DNA of 64,000 nucleotides from DATFDN01 sp963830565. GTDB taxonomy: Bacteria > Pseudomonadota > Alphaproteobacteria > Acetobacterales > Acetobacteraceae. This document shows, piece by piece, positions 53,792 to 61,568 of the stretch (position 1 is the stretch's first letter; every line of letters begins with the position of its first letter). The stretch is taken from NCBI GenBank assembly GCA_963830565.1, contig CAWHMO010000007.1, positions 62,001 to 126,000 on the forward strand. The letters run 5' to 3'. The translations under genes and the position numbers were made by a program. The notes beneath the pieces were generated by a model. It saw only the letters and a list, made by a program, of their open reading frames with translations. It made no database searches and was not told where the DNA came from.

Positions 53792-54301
53792 CTAGAGCGG
53801 ACCGCTGACCAGGATCATCAGATCGGTGTCTCCCGTCTTCTGCCCGCACCGGGTCAGCAGCGCATGCGCCTGACCCCGGTGATGCGTCTGATGATTGAAG
53901 AAATGCGCGAGCATGAAGCCGCGCTGCTTGCGCCGTTCCTGCTGGGCCGCGCCGCTGAACCAGGTCAGATCCTGCGCGAGCCAGGCCTCGTCCAGTCCCG
54001 CCGTCCAGGTCTCGATGCCGGCATCTGCCTCCACCCGCGAGGCGCGCAGCGCGCCCCACTCCTCGATCATCGTCGCGCTGTCGCGCAGCGCGGTCGGAGG
54101 CTTCGGCCAGCCCGCGAACCGGGCCATCCAGGTCCGGTCCGCCCAGACCAGGTGGCACAGCGTGCCGTGGATCGAGGACCAGAAGGCACCCCGGTCCGCC
54201 CGCCGCTCGGCATCGCTCAGCGCGTCGGCGGCGGCATAAAGACGCCGATTCATCTCGGTGTTGTAGGCCGCCATGGTCCGCGCGAACGCCGGCGTGATCA
54301 T
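53792..54301 (-). CDS. DinB-family putative metalloenzyme
   Basis: 169 residues, four-helix bundle with the three-His metal site: His in SIHGTLCHLVWADRTW and the pair in FFNHQTHHRGQAHALL. DinB/YfiT proteins include thiol S-transferases using bacillithiol or glutathione; the substrate here is unknown. The start at 54301 (MITPAFARTMAAYN). Convergent with folE. Confidence 0.85.
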   Translation of the reverse strand: MITPAFARTMAAYNTEMNRRLYAAADALSDAERRADRGAFWSSIHGTLCHLVWADRTWMARFAGWPKPPTALRDSATMIEEWGALRASRVEADAGIETWTAGLDEAWLAQDLTWFSGAAQQERRKQRGFMLAHFFNHQTHHRGQAHALLTRCGQKTGDTDLMILVSGPL

Positions 54302-54401
54302 GCCATACCTCACTTGCCGGGTTGATCCGCGCGCGAACATGGCAGATTTTGCGCTTCCGCGACAGGGCGAAGCCGATGCGCCCGGGATTGGGAGTTAAAG
54401 G

Positions 54402-55085
54402 ATGTCCTCCACTACCACACTCCACCCGCTCGGGGATGGCCCGAACGGGCCCGACGGACACGGGTCCGGGCCGGAGGGAACGCGGCGCGACTTTCTCGGC
54501 CTCGTCACCGGTTCCTTCACGGCGATCGGCGTCGCCGCCGTGGCATGGTCGCTGATCGATACCATGAACCCGGCCGCTGACGTGATCGCCGCCGGCGCGC
54601 CGATCGACCTGGATATCAGCAAGGTCGAACCCGGTCAGCAGATCGTGGTCCGCTGGCGCGGCGATCCGATCGTGATTGTCAACCGCACGCCCGAGATGCT
54701 GAAGACCTTGCAGGACCCGAAGCTCGTCTCGCTGCTCGCGGACCCCAACTCCAAGGTGCTTCAGCAGCCGCCCTACGCCGAGAATTGGCACCGCTCGGTC
54801 AATCCCGAATTCGCGGTGATGGTCGGCATCTGCACCCATCTCGGCTGCCTGCCGGCGTATCTGCCGAAACCGAGCGCCTCCGACCCCGTGCCCAACTGGC
54901 CGGGCGGGTATCTCTGCCCCTGTCACGGCTCCAAATACGACCTCGCCGGGCGGGTCTATTCCAATGTGCCGGCACCCAACAACCTGCCGGTGCCGCCGTA
55001 CGTCTTCACCGGCAAGACCACGTTGCGCATCGGCGAGAACCCGCCGGGCGCTACGTTCGAGTTGTCCGAAGTGGTTCAGATGTAG
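54402..55085 (+). CDS. petA: Rieske iron-sulfur subunit of cytochrome bc1
   Basis: 227 residues. A twin-arginine export signal (TRRDFLGLVTG) precedes one membrane helix (GVAAVAWSLIDTMNP). The 2Fe-2S motifs are GICTHLGCLPAYLPK and GYLCPCHGSKYDLAGR, with NLPVPPYVF after them. Transfers electrons from ubiquinol to cytochrome c1. Normally followed by petB and petC; here a GNAT gene lies on the opposite strand 9 bases beyond the stop. Confidence 0.95.
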   Translation: MSSTTTLHPLGDGPNGPDGHGSGPEGTRRDFLGLVTGSFTAIGVAAVAWSLIDTMNPAADVIAAGAPIDLDISKVEPGQQIVVRWRGDPIVIVNRTPEMLKTLQDPKLVSLLADPNSKVLQQPPYAENWHRSVNPEFAVMVGICTHLGCLPAYLPKPSASDPVPNWPGGYLCPCHGSKYDLAGRVYSNVPAPNNLPVPPYVFTGKTTLRIGENPPGATFELSEVVQM

Positions 55086-55094
55086 GTATCCAGA

Positions 55095-56099
55095 TCATAC
55101 ATCCAGGCGCTTGTAGAACAGCACCGTGTCGTATTCCGCGCCATCCGCGGCGAGCGCGTAGCCCGGAATGCGGCCGGCCTCCCGCCAGCCCATCGTTCGA
55201 TAAAGACTCTCGGCCAGGTCTCCGGCACGGGTGTCCAGAGTGAGCAGGCGACGCCCCGCCCGCCGTGCCTCGTCTTCGGCGCACGCCATCAGCGCCCGCG
55301 CGAGACCCTGGCGCCGGGCAGCGGGATGCACCAGCAGCTTCGCGATATCGGCCCGGTGCGGCTGATTCGGCGGAGTCGCGAGGTCGAGCGTCACCGTGCC
55401 GACCAGCACTCCGTCCGCCCAGGCTCCCAGGATCGCGCGCTCGCCGGCGGCTACCGCCGAGACCGCGCGCCGCCAGAAGCCGCGCGCGGTCGCTTGCGCC
55501 AGCGGGGGCAGAAAGGAGATCGACGCGCCCGCATCGACACAGGCGCGCAGGATTTCGGCCAGCCTTCCTTCCGCCGAGGCCACTGCCGCCGGGCCGAGCA
55601 CCTCGACGCCGCGAACCGGCTTCGCGTAGTGGAACTCAATTGTATTCGACAGGTCATCGAGCGCGCGGATCGGGCCCGACCGGGCATAGCTCCGCCGCTC
55701 GTAGAACCGGTGCGCGCGTTCGAACCGCGTATCCGTCCACAGCGCGAGATGCCGCGCCCCGGCGGCGATGGCGTGAGTCTCCGCCCGATCCAGCAGGCGG
55801 TCCGCGAGGCCGGTGCCGCGAAGCGCGCGGTCCAGGTACATGCGGGAGATCGTCCAGGTATTCCCGTCCTCGGGATAGGTGCCCACCAGGCCCGCTACCT
55901 GCCCGGCAAGCTCGGCCGTCCACAGCGCGCCGCTCTTGGCTCGCATGTGACTCGCCAGCGCCCGCAACTCGGGCGCCTCGGCATCGACATCCAGGACGCA
56001 ACCCGGATACTCGGCCCAGCACGCGCCGATCAGAGCGATGAAGCCATCGGCATCCCCATCGATGCCGGGGCGGATCACCGCCTCCGGCATCGCACTCAC
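55095..56099 (-). CDS. Protein with two GNAT acetyltransferase domains
   Basis: 334 residues from a GTG at 56099 overlapping the aminotransferase stop (ATG at 56090 is the alternative). First GNAT domain residues about 8-155 (ISRMYLDRALRGTGLADRLL, HLALWTDTRFERAHRFYERR), second about 165-330 (IAKLLVHPAARRQGLARALM, LLTLDTRAGDLAESLYRTMG). Both keep an acetyl-CoA loop of the RxxGxA type. Substrate unknown, perhaps an amino acid given the adjacent aminotransferases. Confidence 0.85.
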   Translation of the reverse strand: MSAMPEAVIRPGIDGDADGFIALIGACWAEYPGCVLDVDAEAPELRALASHMRAKSGALWTAELAGQVAGLVGTYPEDGNTWTISRMYLDRALRGTGLADRLLDRAETHAIAAGARHLALWTDTRFERAHRFYERRSYARSGPIRALDDLSNTIEFHYAKPVRGVEVLGPAAVASAEGRLAEILRACVDAGASISFLPPLAQATARGFWRRAVSAVAAGERAILGAWADGVLVGTVTLDLATPPNQPHRADIAKLLVHPAARRQGLARALMACAEDEARRAGRRLLTLDTRAGDLAESLYRTMGWREAGRIPGYALAADGAEYDTVLFYKRLDV

Positions 56100-57298
56100 G
56101 TCAGCGCCTCGCAGAACGCCCGGATGCGGCGGCAGCCCTCGGCCAGGAGGTTATCGTCCGCGGCGGTGCTGACCCGCATATACGGGCTCATCCCGTAGGA
56201 CGCGCCAGGCACCAGCGCGACATGCGCCTCCTCCAGCAAGGCCAGCGCGAAGTCCGCGTCGGTACCGACCCAGCGTCCGGCCGGCGTGGTCCGGGCCAGG
56301 CACCCGGCGATGTTGGGGAACACGTAGAAGGCGCCTTCGGGCTTGTGGCAGTTCACGCCGCGACAGGCGTTCAGCATCTCCACCGCCATGTCGCGCCGGC
56401 GCTGGTAGGCGGCAATCATCTCGCCGATGCCGTCCTGCGGGCCGTCCAGCGCCGCGGCCGCGGCGGCCTGCCCCACGGTGGAGACGCCGGCCGTGACCTG
56501 CCCCTGCATGTTGACCATGGCCTTGATCAGCGCCCGCGGGCCAGCGGCGAAGCCGATTCGCCAGCCGGTCATCGCATAGGTCTTGGACACCCCGCTGACC
56601 GTCAGCACGCGGTCCCGCAGATCGGGTGCGACGGCGGCCATCGTGGCGTGACGGAACCCGTCGAACACCAGGTGCTCGTACATGTCGTCGGACATGATCC
56701 AGACATCGGGATATCGGCGAACGACGTCGGCGATGGCGGCGAGTTCGTCGGCCGAGCATGCCGCGCCCGAGGGATTGTTCGGATTATTGAGGATCAGCCA
56801 CTTGCTGCGCGGCGTGATCGCCTGCGCGATGTCCTCGGCGCGCGGCTTGAAGCCGTTGTTCTGCGGACAGGCGACGAACACCGGCCGCCCGTCCAGCAGC
56901 TGGGTCATCAGCGGATAGGCATTCCACGAGGGCACCGGGATCACAACCTCGTCTCCGGGGTCGACGGTCGCGGCGAGCGCGTTGAAGATGGCCTGCTTGC
57001 CGCCGTTGGAGACGGCGATCTCGTCGAGCGCGAACTCGAGCTCGTTGTCGCGGCAGAACTTGCGCTGGATGGCCTGCTTCAGCGCGGGCACGCCGTCCTG
57101 CGGCGGGTATTTCGTTTCGCCCCGCAGCGCCGCCCGGTAGCCCGCCTCGATCGCCTCGCGCGGCGTCGGGAAGCCGGGTTCGCCCAGGGTCAGCGCAACC
57201 ACGTCCACGCCCTGCGCGCGCAGTTCGCGGGCGCGTATGGTCATGGTGGTGCTGGCCGCGACCTGGGCACGGCCGAGGCGGGCGGCCAGCGCCGGCAT
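56096..57298 (-). CDS. Fold-type I aminotransferase, second of a tandem pair
   Basis: 400 residues. PLP Lys in VSGVSKTYAMTGWRIGFAAG, phosphate-binding NGGKQAIFNALA, NNPNNPSGAACSADELAAIA and the C-terminal substrate Arg in SPYMRVSTA. Family includes aspartate/prephenate aminotransferases. Homologous throughout to the gene just upstream, joined by an ATGA overlap, so they arose by tandem duplication. MSDDMYEHLVFDGFRH differs from its twin in the active-site region, so substrate ranges may have diverged. Confidence 0.88.
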   Translation of the reverse strand: MPALAARLGRAQVAASTTMTIRARELRAQGVDVVALTLGEPGFPTPREAIEAGYRAALRGETKYPPQDGVPALKQAIQRKFCRDNELEFALDEIAVSNGGKQAIFNALAATVDPGDEVVIPVPSWNAYPLMTQLLDGRPVFVACPQNNGFKPRAEDIAQAITPRSKWLILNNPNNPSGAACSADELAAIADVVRRYPDVWIMSDDMYEHLVFDGFRHATMAAVAPDLRDRVLTVSGVSKTYAMTGWRIGFAAGPRALIKAMVNMQGQVTAGVSTVGQAAAAAALDGPQDGIGEMIAAYQRRRDMAVEMLNACRGVNCHKPEGAFYVFPNIAGCLARTTPAGRWVGTDADFALALLEEAHVALVPGASYGMSPYMRVSTAADDNLLAEGCRRIRAFCEALT

Positions 57299-58500
57299 CA
57301 GGACAGCCCTTCGCAAAAGCGCTGGATGCGCCGGCCCGCTTCCTCCAGCAGCGCGGTCGAAGTCGCGTAGCTGATGCGGAAATGGCCTGGGTAGCAGAAT
57401 GCCGCGCCATGCACCGTGGCCACGCCCTCCTCGTCCAGGAGCGCCGTCACGAACGTCTCGTCGTCGGTGATCCTGACGCCGCCGCGCGAGGTCCGGCCGA
57501 TGCAGCCGTGGATCGCCGGAAAAACATAGAACGCGCCTTCCGGTCGATGGCAGGTGACGCCGGGCGCGCGGTTCAGCGCATCCACGATCAGATCCCGCCG
57601 CTGCTCATAGACCCGGGCCATGACGGCGATGGAATCCTGCGGGCCGTTCAGCGCCTCCACCGCCGCCGCCTGGCTGATCGAGGACGGGTTGGCTGTGGAC
57701 TGGCTTTGCAGCTTGTCCATCGCCTTGATGAGCGCGACGGGGGCGCCGGCGAACCCGATGCGCCAACCGGTCATCGCGTACGCCTTGGAGCAGCCGTTCA
57801 TCGTCAGCGTGCGCGCCCGCAGCCGCGGCTCCACCTCCAGGATCGTCGCCGGCCTGAACCCGTCATAGGCAAGCTTCTCATAGATATCGTCGGTGAACAC
57901 CCAGACATCCGGGTGGCGCATCAGCACGTCGCAGATCGGCCGCAGCTCATCGGCGTTATAGGCCGCGCCGGTCGGATTGCAGGGATTGTTCAGCATGAAC
58001 CAGCGCGTCGCCGGCGTGATCGCCGCCTCCAGTTCCTCGGCGCGCAGCTTGAAGCCGGTATTCTGCCCGCACGGGACCAGCACCGGCTTGCCGTCGGCCA
58101 GGGCGACGATGTCGGGATAGCTCACCCAGCAGGGGCTGGGAATGATGACCTCGTCGCCTTGGTTCAGGGTGGCCAGCATGGCGTTGAAGATCACCTGCTT
58201 GCCGCCGGTCGAGATGATGATCTCCTCCGGCTGGTAGTCGATCCCGAAGTCCCTCTTGAACTTGGCCGCGACCGCACGGCGCAGTTTCGGCGTGCCGGAG
58301 ACGTCGGTATATTTCGTCTCGCCCGTCTCGATCGCGGCGATGGCGGCGTCCTTGATGTTGCGGGGCGTATCGAAATCGGGCTCTCCCGCGGAAAGGCTGA
58401 TGACGTCGCGCCCCTCTGCCTGGAGCTGCCGCGCCTTCGTGGCCACGGCAATGGTCAGGCTGGGGCTGATCCGGTCGAGGCGGTCGGCGGTCAGGCGCAT
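57298..58500 (-). CDS. Fold-type I aspartate/prephenate-type aminotransferase
   Basis: 400 residues from the ATG at 58500. ISLSAGEPDFDTPRNIKDAA, STGGKQVIFNAMLATLNQGD, NNPCNPTGAAYNADELRPIC, FTDDIYEKLAYDGF, PLP Lys in MNGCSKAYAMTGWRIGFAGA, and the Arg in GHFRISYATS. This is the standard AspC-type housekeeping enzyme of alphaproteobacteria (aspartate, possibly prephenate). First gene of the run aminotransferase-aminotransferase-GNAT. Confidence 0.9.
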   Translation of the reverse strand: MRLTADRLDRISPSLTIAVATKARQLQAEGRDVISLSAGEPDFDTPRNIKDAAIAAIETGETKYTDVSGTPKLRRAVAAKFKRDFGIDYQPEEIIISTGGKQVIFNAMLATLNQGDEVIIPSPCWVSYPDIVALADGKPVLVPCGQNTGFKLRAEELEAAITPATRWFMLNNPCNPTGAAYNADELRPICDVLMRHPDVWVFTDDIYEKLAYDGFRPATILEVEPRLRARTLTMNGCSKAYAMTGWRIGFAGAPVALIKAMDKLQSQSTANPSSISQAAAVEALNGPQDSIAVMARVYEQRRDLIVDALNRAPGVTCHRPEGAFYVFPAIHGCIGRTSRGGVRITDDETFVTALLDEEGVATVHGAAFCYPGHFRISYATSTALLEEAGRRIQRFCEGLS

Positions 58501-58695
58501 GGAACTCGCTCGGTTGTGCAAAGCGGCGGACCCTACCGAACCGGGCGTCCGCCGGCAATCTCGGCGCTGTGCCACAGCCGCCAGCCTTTCAGCGGCACAG
58601 CCAAGCCGCGGCCGAGCGGGACGGCGGCACGAACCACGGTTCCGCTCTCCAGGCAATTCGTTCCCTCGTCTGCGGCAAGCCTCAGCGAGCGGCTT
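58501..58695. other. Gap between egtD and the aminotransferase genes
   Basis: Here the minus strand has an open frame whose tail (SGTVVRAAVPLGRGLAVPLK) reads like protein, but it has no start or ribosome site of its own outside egtD and I recognise no family. I leave it uncalled. The promoter of the aminotransferase run should lie in the part next to 58500. Confidence 0.3.
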
Positions 58696-59664
58696 TCAGC
58701 CAACCAGCAGGTGAAGCGAGAACAGCCGTGCCGGGTCGGTCCACATCCGCTCCGCCCGCCAACCCGCCGCGGTCGCGATCGCCCGGAAGCCATCCGGCGT
58801 ATGCTTGTAGCTGTTCTCCGTGTGGATCGTCTCGCCCGGCGCGAAGTCGATCGCGTGCCCGTCCAGATGGACCGTCTGCGCCTGGGTGCTTGCCAGATGC
58901 ATCTCGATCCGGCCCTCGGCGTCGTTCCACACCGCGCGGTGGACGAAGCCGTCGAGGTCGAAGTCCGCGCCGGCCTCTCGATTAAGTCGGCGCAGAACGT
59001 TGAGATTGAATGCCGCGGTCACGCCGGCTGCGTCATCATAGGCCGGGATCAGCAGCGCCTCGTCCTTGCGTAGGTCAACGCCGACCAGCATCCGGGCGCC
59101 CGCTCCCAGGGTGCGGCGGGCCTGCGCCAGGAATTGTCGCGCCTGTGCCGGGTCCAGGTTGCCGATGGTGGAGCCGGGGAAAAACCCAAGCCGGTCAAGA
59201 CCATCCAGCGCGAGCGGCAGGGCCACCGGCTGCAGGAAGTCGCCCACGACTGGGAGGACCTTCAGCCCCGGCCGCGCGGACGTCAGCCGGTCGGCCATGG
59301 CCCGCAACGCCGTCTCGGCAACGTCGATCGGGACATAGACGGCAAAGGCTGCGGCCCGGTTTGCGGCGGCCTGATCCAGCAACGCCGCGGCCTTTGCCTC
59401 GCTGCTCGCGCCGTATTCGACCAGGGCGGCAGGCGCGCTGACGGATGCGGCTATCTGTGGCGCGACCTCGTCCAGTAGCGCCAGTTCGGTGCGGGTCAGA
59501 TAGTACTCCGGCAGGCCGGTGATGCGGTAGAATAGGCGGCATCCCTCGTCGTCGTAGAAGAGCATCGCTGGCAGCGTCTTCGGCCGCGCCAGCAGCCCCC
59601 GCAGCGCCGCCCGCGAGATGCTCGGGTCGATCCGCGCGGCGAGAGTGACCCTGTCATCCGGCAT
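58696..59664 (-). CDS. egtD: Histidine N-alpha-trimethyltransferase EgtD
   Basis: 322 residues. Trimethylates histidine to hercynine with three SAM, the first step of ergothioneine synthesis. Family motifs: PKTLPAMLFYDDEGCRLFYR, TGLPEYYLTRTELALLDEV, LVEYGASSEAKAAALL, LGFFPGSTIGNLDP, MLVGVDLRKDEALLIPAYDD, ETIHTENSYKHT. It lies 15 bases after egtB on the same strand. Confidence 0.95.
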   Translation of the reverse strand: MPDDRVTLAARIDPSISRAALRGLLARPKTLPAMLFYDDEGCRLFYRITGLPEYYLTRTELALLDEVAPQIAASVSAPAALVEYGASSEAKAAALLDQAAANRAAAFAVYVPIDVAETALRAMADRLTSARPGLKVLPVVGDFLQPVALPLALDGLDRLGFFPGSTIGNLDPAQARQFLAQARRTLGAGARMLVGVDLRKDEALLIPAYDDAAGVTAAFNLNVLRRLNREAGADFDLDGFVHRAVWNDAEGRIEMHLASTQAQTVHLDGHAIDFAPGETIHTENSYKHTPDGFRAIATAAGWRAERMWTDPARLFSLHLLVG

Positions 59665-59679
59665 CGCGTCCTCCGAGTG

Positions 59680-60873
59680 CTATGCGTCGCGCGCCAGCCG
59701 AAGGCCGGTGAACTGCCAGCGTTTGTCAGGATGAAAGAAATTCCTGTAGGTAGGCCGGGTGTGGCCGGGCGAGGTGGCGAGCGAGCCGCCGCGCAGCACC
59801 ATCTGGCCGATCATGAACTTGCCGTTGTACTCCCCCACGGCGCCGGGGACGGGGCGGAATCCGGGATAGGGCCGATAGGCGCTGCCGGTCCACTGCCAGG
59901 CATGGCCGGTTTGCTCGCGCAGGTCCCGATGACTGCTCGCCTTCTCCCACTCCGCCTCGGTCGGCAGCCGCGCACCGGCCCAGCGCGCATAGGCGTCGGC
60001 CTCGTACCAGCAGATGTGCCGGACCGGCGCCTCGGGTTCGAGCGCGCGCAGGCCGCCAAGCCCCATCTCCAGCCAAGCGCCGTCGCGCTGCTTCCAATAA
60101 AGCGGCGTGGTCCGCCCCTCGGCCTGGACATGCGCCCAGCCGTCGGACATCCAGAGCGTCGGGGTTCGGTAGCCGCCATCCACGATGAACGCCAGCCAAT
60201 CGCTGTTGCGGACCAGCCGGTCGGCGATCTCGAATGGCTCTAGATAGGAGCCGTGACGCGGCGTCTCGTTGTCGAAGCAGAACCCGTTGCCATTATGCCC
60301 GATGCGCTCCAGGCCGCCGGGGAGGGCGACGAACCGGGTCGGTCCGACGGCCCCGGCGGGCTCTCGCCATTCCGGCAGCACGGCGGGCGAGAGCGGGTTC
60401 TGGGCGAAGGCGTGCAACATGTCGGTGAGGAGCAGTTCCTGGTGCTGTTGCTCGTGCTGCAGACCGAGTTCGATCAGCGGCGCGGCAGACGTCGGCGGAT
60501 CGCGCAGAAGACGGGCCATGCCGGCGTCCACGTGCTCGCGATACTCGTCGATCCGCTCGGCCGGAGGCCGGGTCAGCAAGCCGCGGTACGGCCGCGGGTG
60601 CCGGGCGCCAACGGTTTCGTAGTAGGAGTTGAACAGGTATCGGAAGTCGGGATCGAACGGGCGGTAGTTTTCAAGGAACGACCGCAGCAGGAACTCCTCG
60701 AAGAACCAGGTCGTGTGCGCCCGATGCCATTTCGCCGGACTTGCATCCGGCATCGACTGCACGCACTGGTCCTCGGGGGTCAAGGCGGCGGTCAGGCGCT
60801 CGGTATGGGCACGAACGGCCTGGAAGCGGTCAAGTCCGGCCGCTTCCGCCCTGGGCGCCTGGACGTCCTGCAT
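59680..60873 (-). CDS. egtB: Ergothioneine sulfoxide synthase EgtB
   Basis: 397 residues. Iron-dependent enzyme that joins hercynine to cysteine or gamma-glutamylcysteine and oxidises it to the sulfoxide. N-terminal DinB-like domain with iron ligands in KWHRAHTTWFFEEFLL and LGLQHEQQHQELLLTDML. C-terminal formylglycine-generating-enzyme-like domain (GYRTPTLWMSDGWAHVQAEG, LPTEAEWEKA, GHAWQWTGSAYRPYPGFRP). No EgtA, EgtC or EgtE is next to it, so the C-S lyase step must be encoded elsewhere. Confidence 0.95.
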   Translation of the reverse strand: MQDVQAPRAEAAGLDRFQAVRAHTERLTAALTPEDQCVQSMPDASPAKWHRAHTTWFFEEFLLRSFLENYRPFDPDFRYLFNSYYETVGARHPRPYRGLLTRPPAERIDEYREHVDAGMARLLRDPPTSAAPLIELGLQHEQQHQELLLTDMLHAFAQNPLSPAVLPEWREPAGAVGPTRFVALPGGLERIGHNGNGFCFDNETPRHGSYLEPFEIADRLVRNSDWLAFIVDGGYRTPTLWMSDGWAHVQAEGRTTPLYWKQRDGAWLEMGLGGLRALEPEAPVRHICWYEADAYARWAGARLPTEAEWEKASSHRDLREQTGHAWQWTGSAYRPYPGFRPVPGAVGEYNGKFMIGQMVLRGGSLATSPGHTRPTYRNFFHPDKRWQFTGLRLARDA

Positions 60874-60983
60874 GCTGTCCTCCGCGTTCTTCTGTTCGCT
60901 GCTTGCCAGGTCGGCGCAATGTTGCCCTGGTTTGCCCCAGTGCGACGCACAAAACCGGGGATGGGGCAGGACTCACCCGATTG

Positions 60984-61439
60984 TTACCCTCCTGCCTGGA
61001 AGGCGGAAAGGTTCTCCAGCGATACCTTCGTAGCCCCAGGAAGCACGATCCGTTCCGCCTCGATCCGCAGATCGGCGAAGGGAACCGCCACCAGCCGGCT
61101 GCCGACGCCCAGGAAGCCGCCTACCGACAGCACGGCCTTGGTCACCTTGCTGTCCTTGTCCATGAGCAGGTCGCTGATGGTGCCGATCGTCTGCTTCTGG
61201 TCGTTGTAGATTGTCGCGCCGATCACCGCGGAGGCGCGAAGATCGCCGTCCTTGCTGTGGTAGTTGTCCTTCGGAGCCGGTTGAGCCGGTTGAGCCGGCG
61301 CTTCGGCGGGTGGGGCGGCCTGTGTCAGCGGCCGTGCAGGAGACTGCGCCGCTCCCGTATCGGTACCTTGCGCGACCGCCTGTCCCGCCGCAAGCAGCGC
61401 CGCCATCCCCACAACAGCCGCGCGCGCGCCAGTGCGCAT
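60984..61439 (-). CDS. Exported PRC-barrel domain protein
   Basis: 151 residues. Signal peptide (MRTGARAAVVGMAALLAAGQ, cleaved after AVA), a Pro/Ala/Gln-rich linker (PPAEAPAQPAQPAPKD), then a PRC barrel: LRASAVIGATIYNDQKQTIG, TISDLLMDKDSKVTKAVLSV and SRLVAVPFADLRIE. PRC barrels are small protein- or RNA-binding folds; the periplasmic versions are of unknown role. Divergent from selB by about 130 bases. Confidence 0.8.
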   Translation of the reverse strand: MRTGARAAVVGMAALLAAGQAVAQGTDTGAAQSPARPLTQAAPPAEAPAQPAQPAPKDNYHSKDGDLRASAVIGATIYNDQKQTIGTISDLLMDKDSKVTKAVLSVGGFLGVGSRLVAVPFADLRIEAERIVLPGATKVSLENLSAFQAGG

Positions 61440-61568
61440 CGAATCCTCCGTTTCCCGCCGTCCCGGCGCAACCGAGCCATATCGTTCGGACCCGCGCAAG
61501 CGCAATGACCGGATGTGCGCGGACCCCACCTTGCCTGACTGCCTGGCAGCGTGCGACTTGACGTGCTC

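Noticed and set aside
58533..58793. Open frame on the minus strand overlapping the end of egtD
   Set aside because: Tail reads protein-like, but no start outside egtD and no recognised family.
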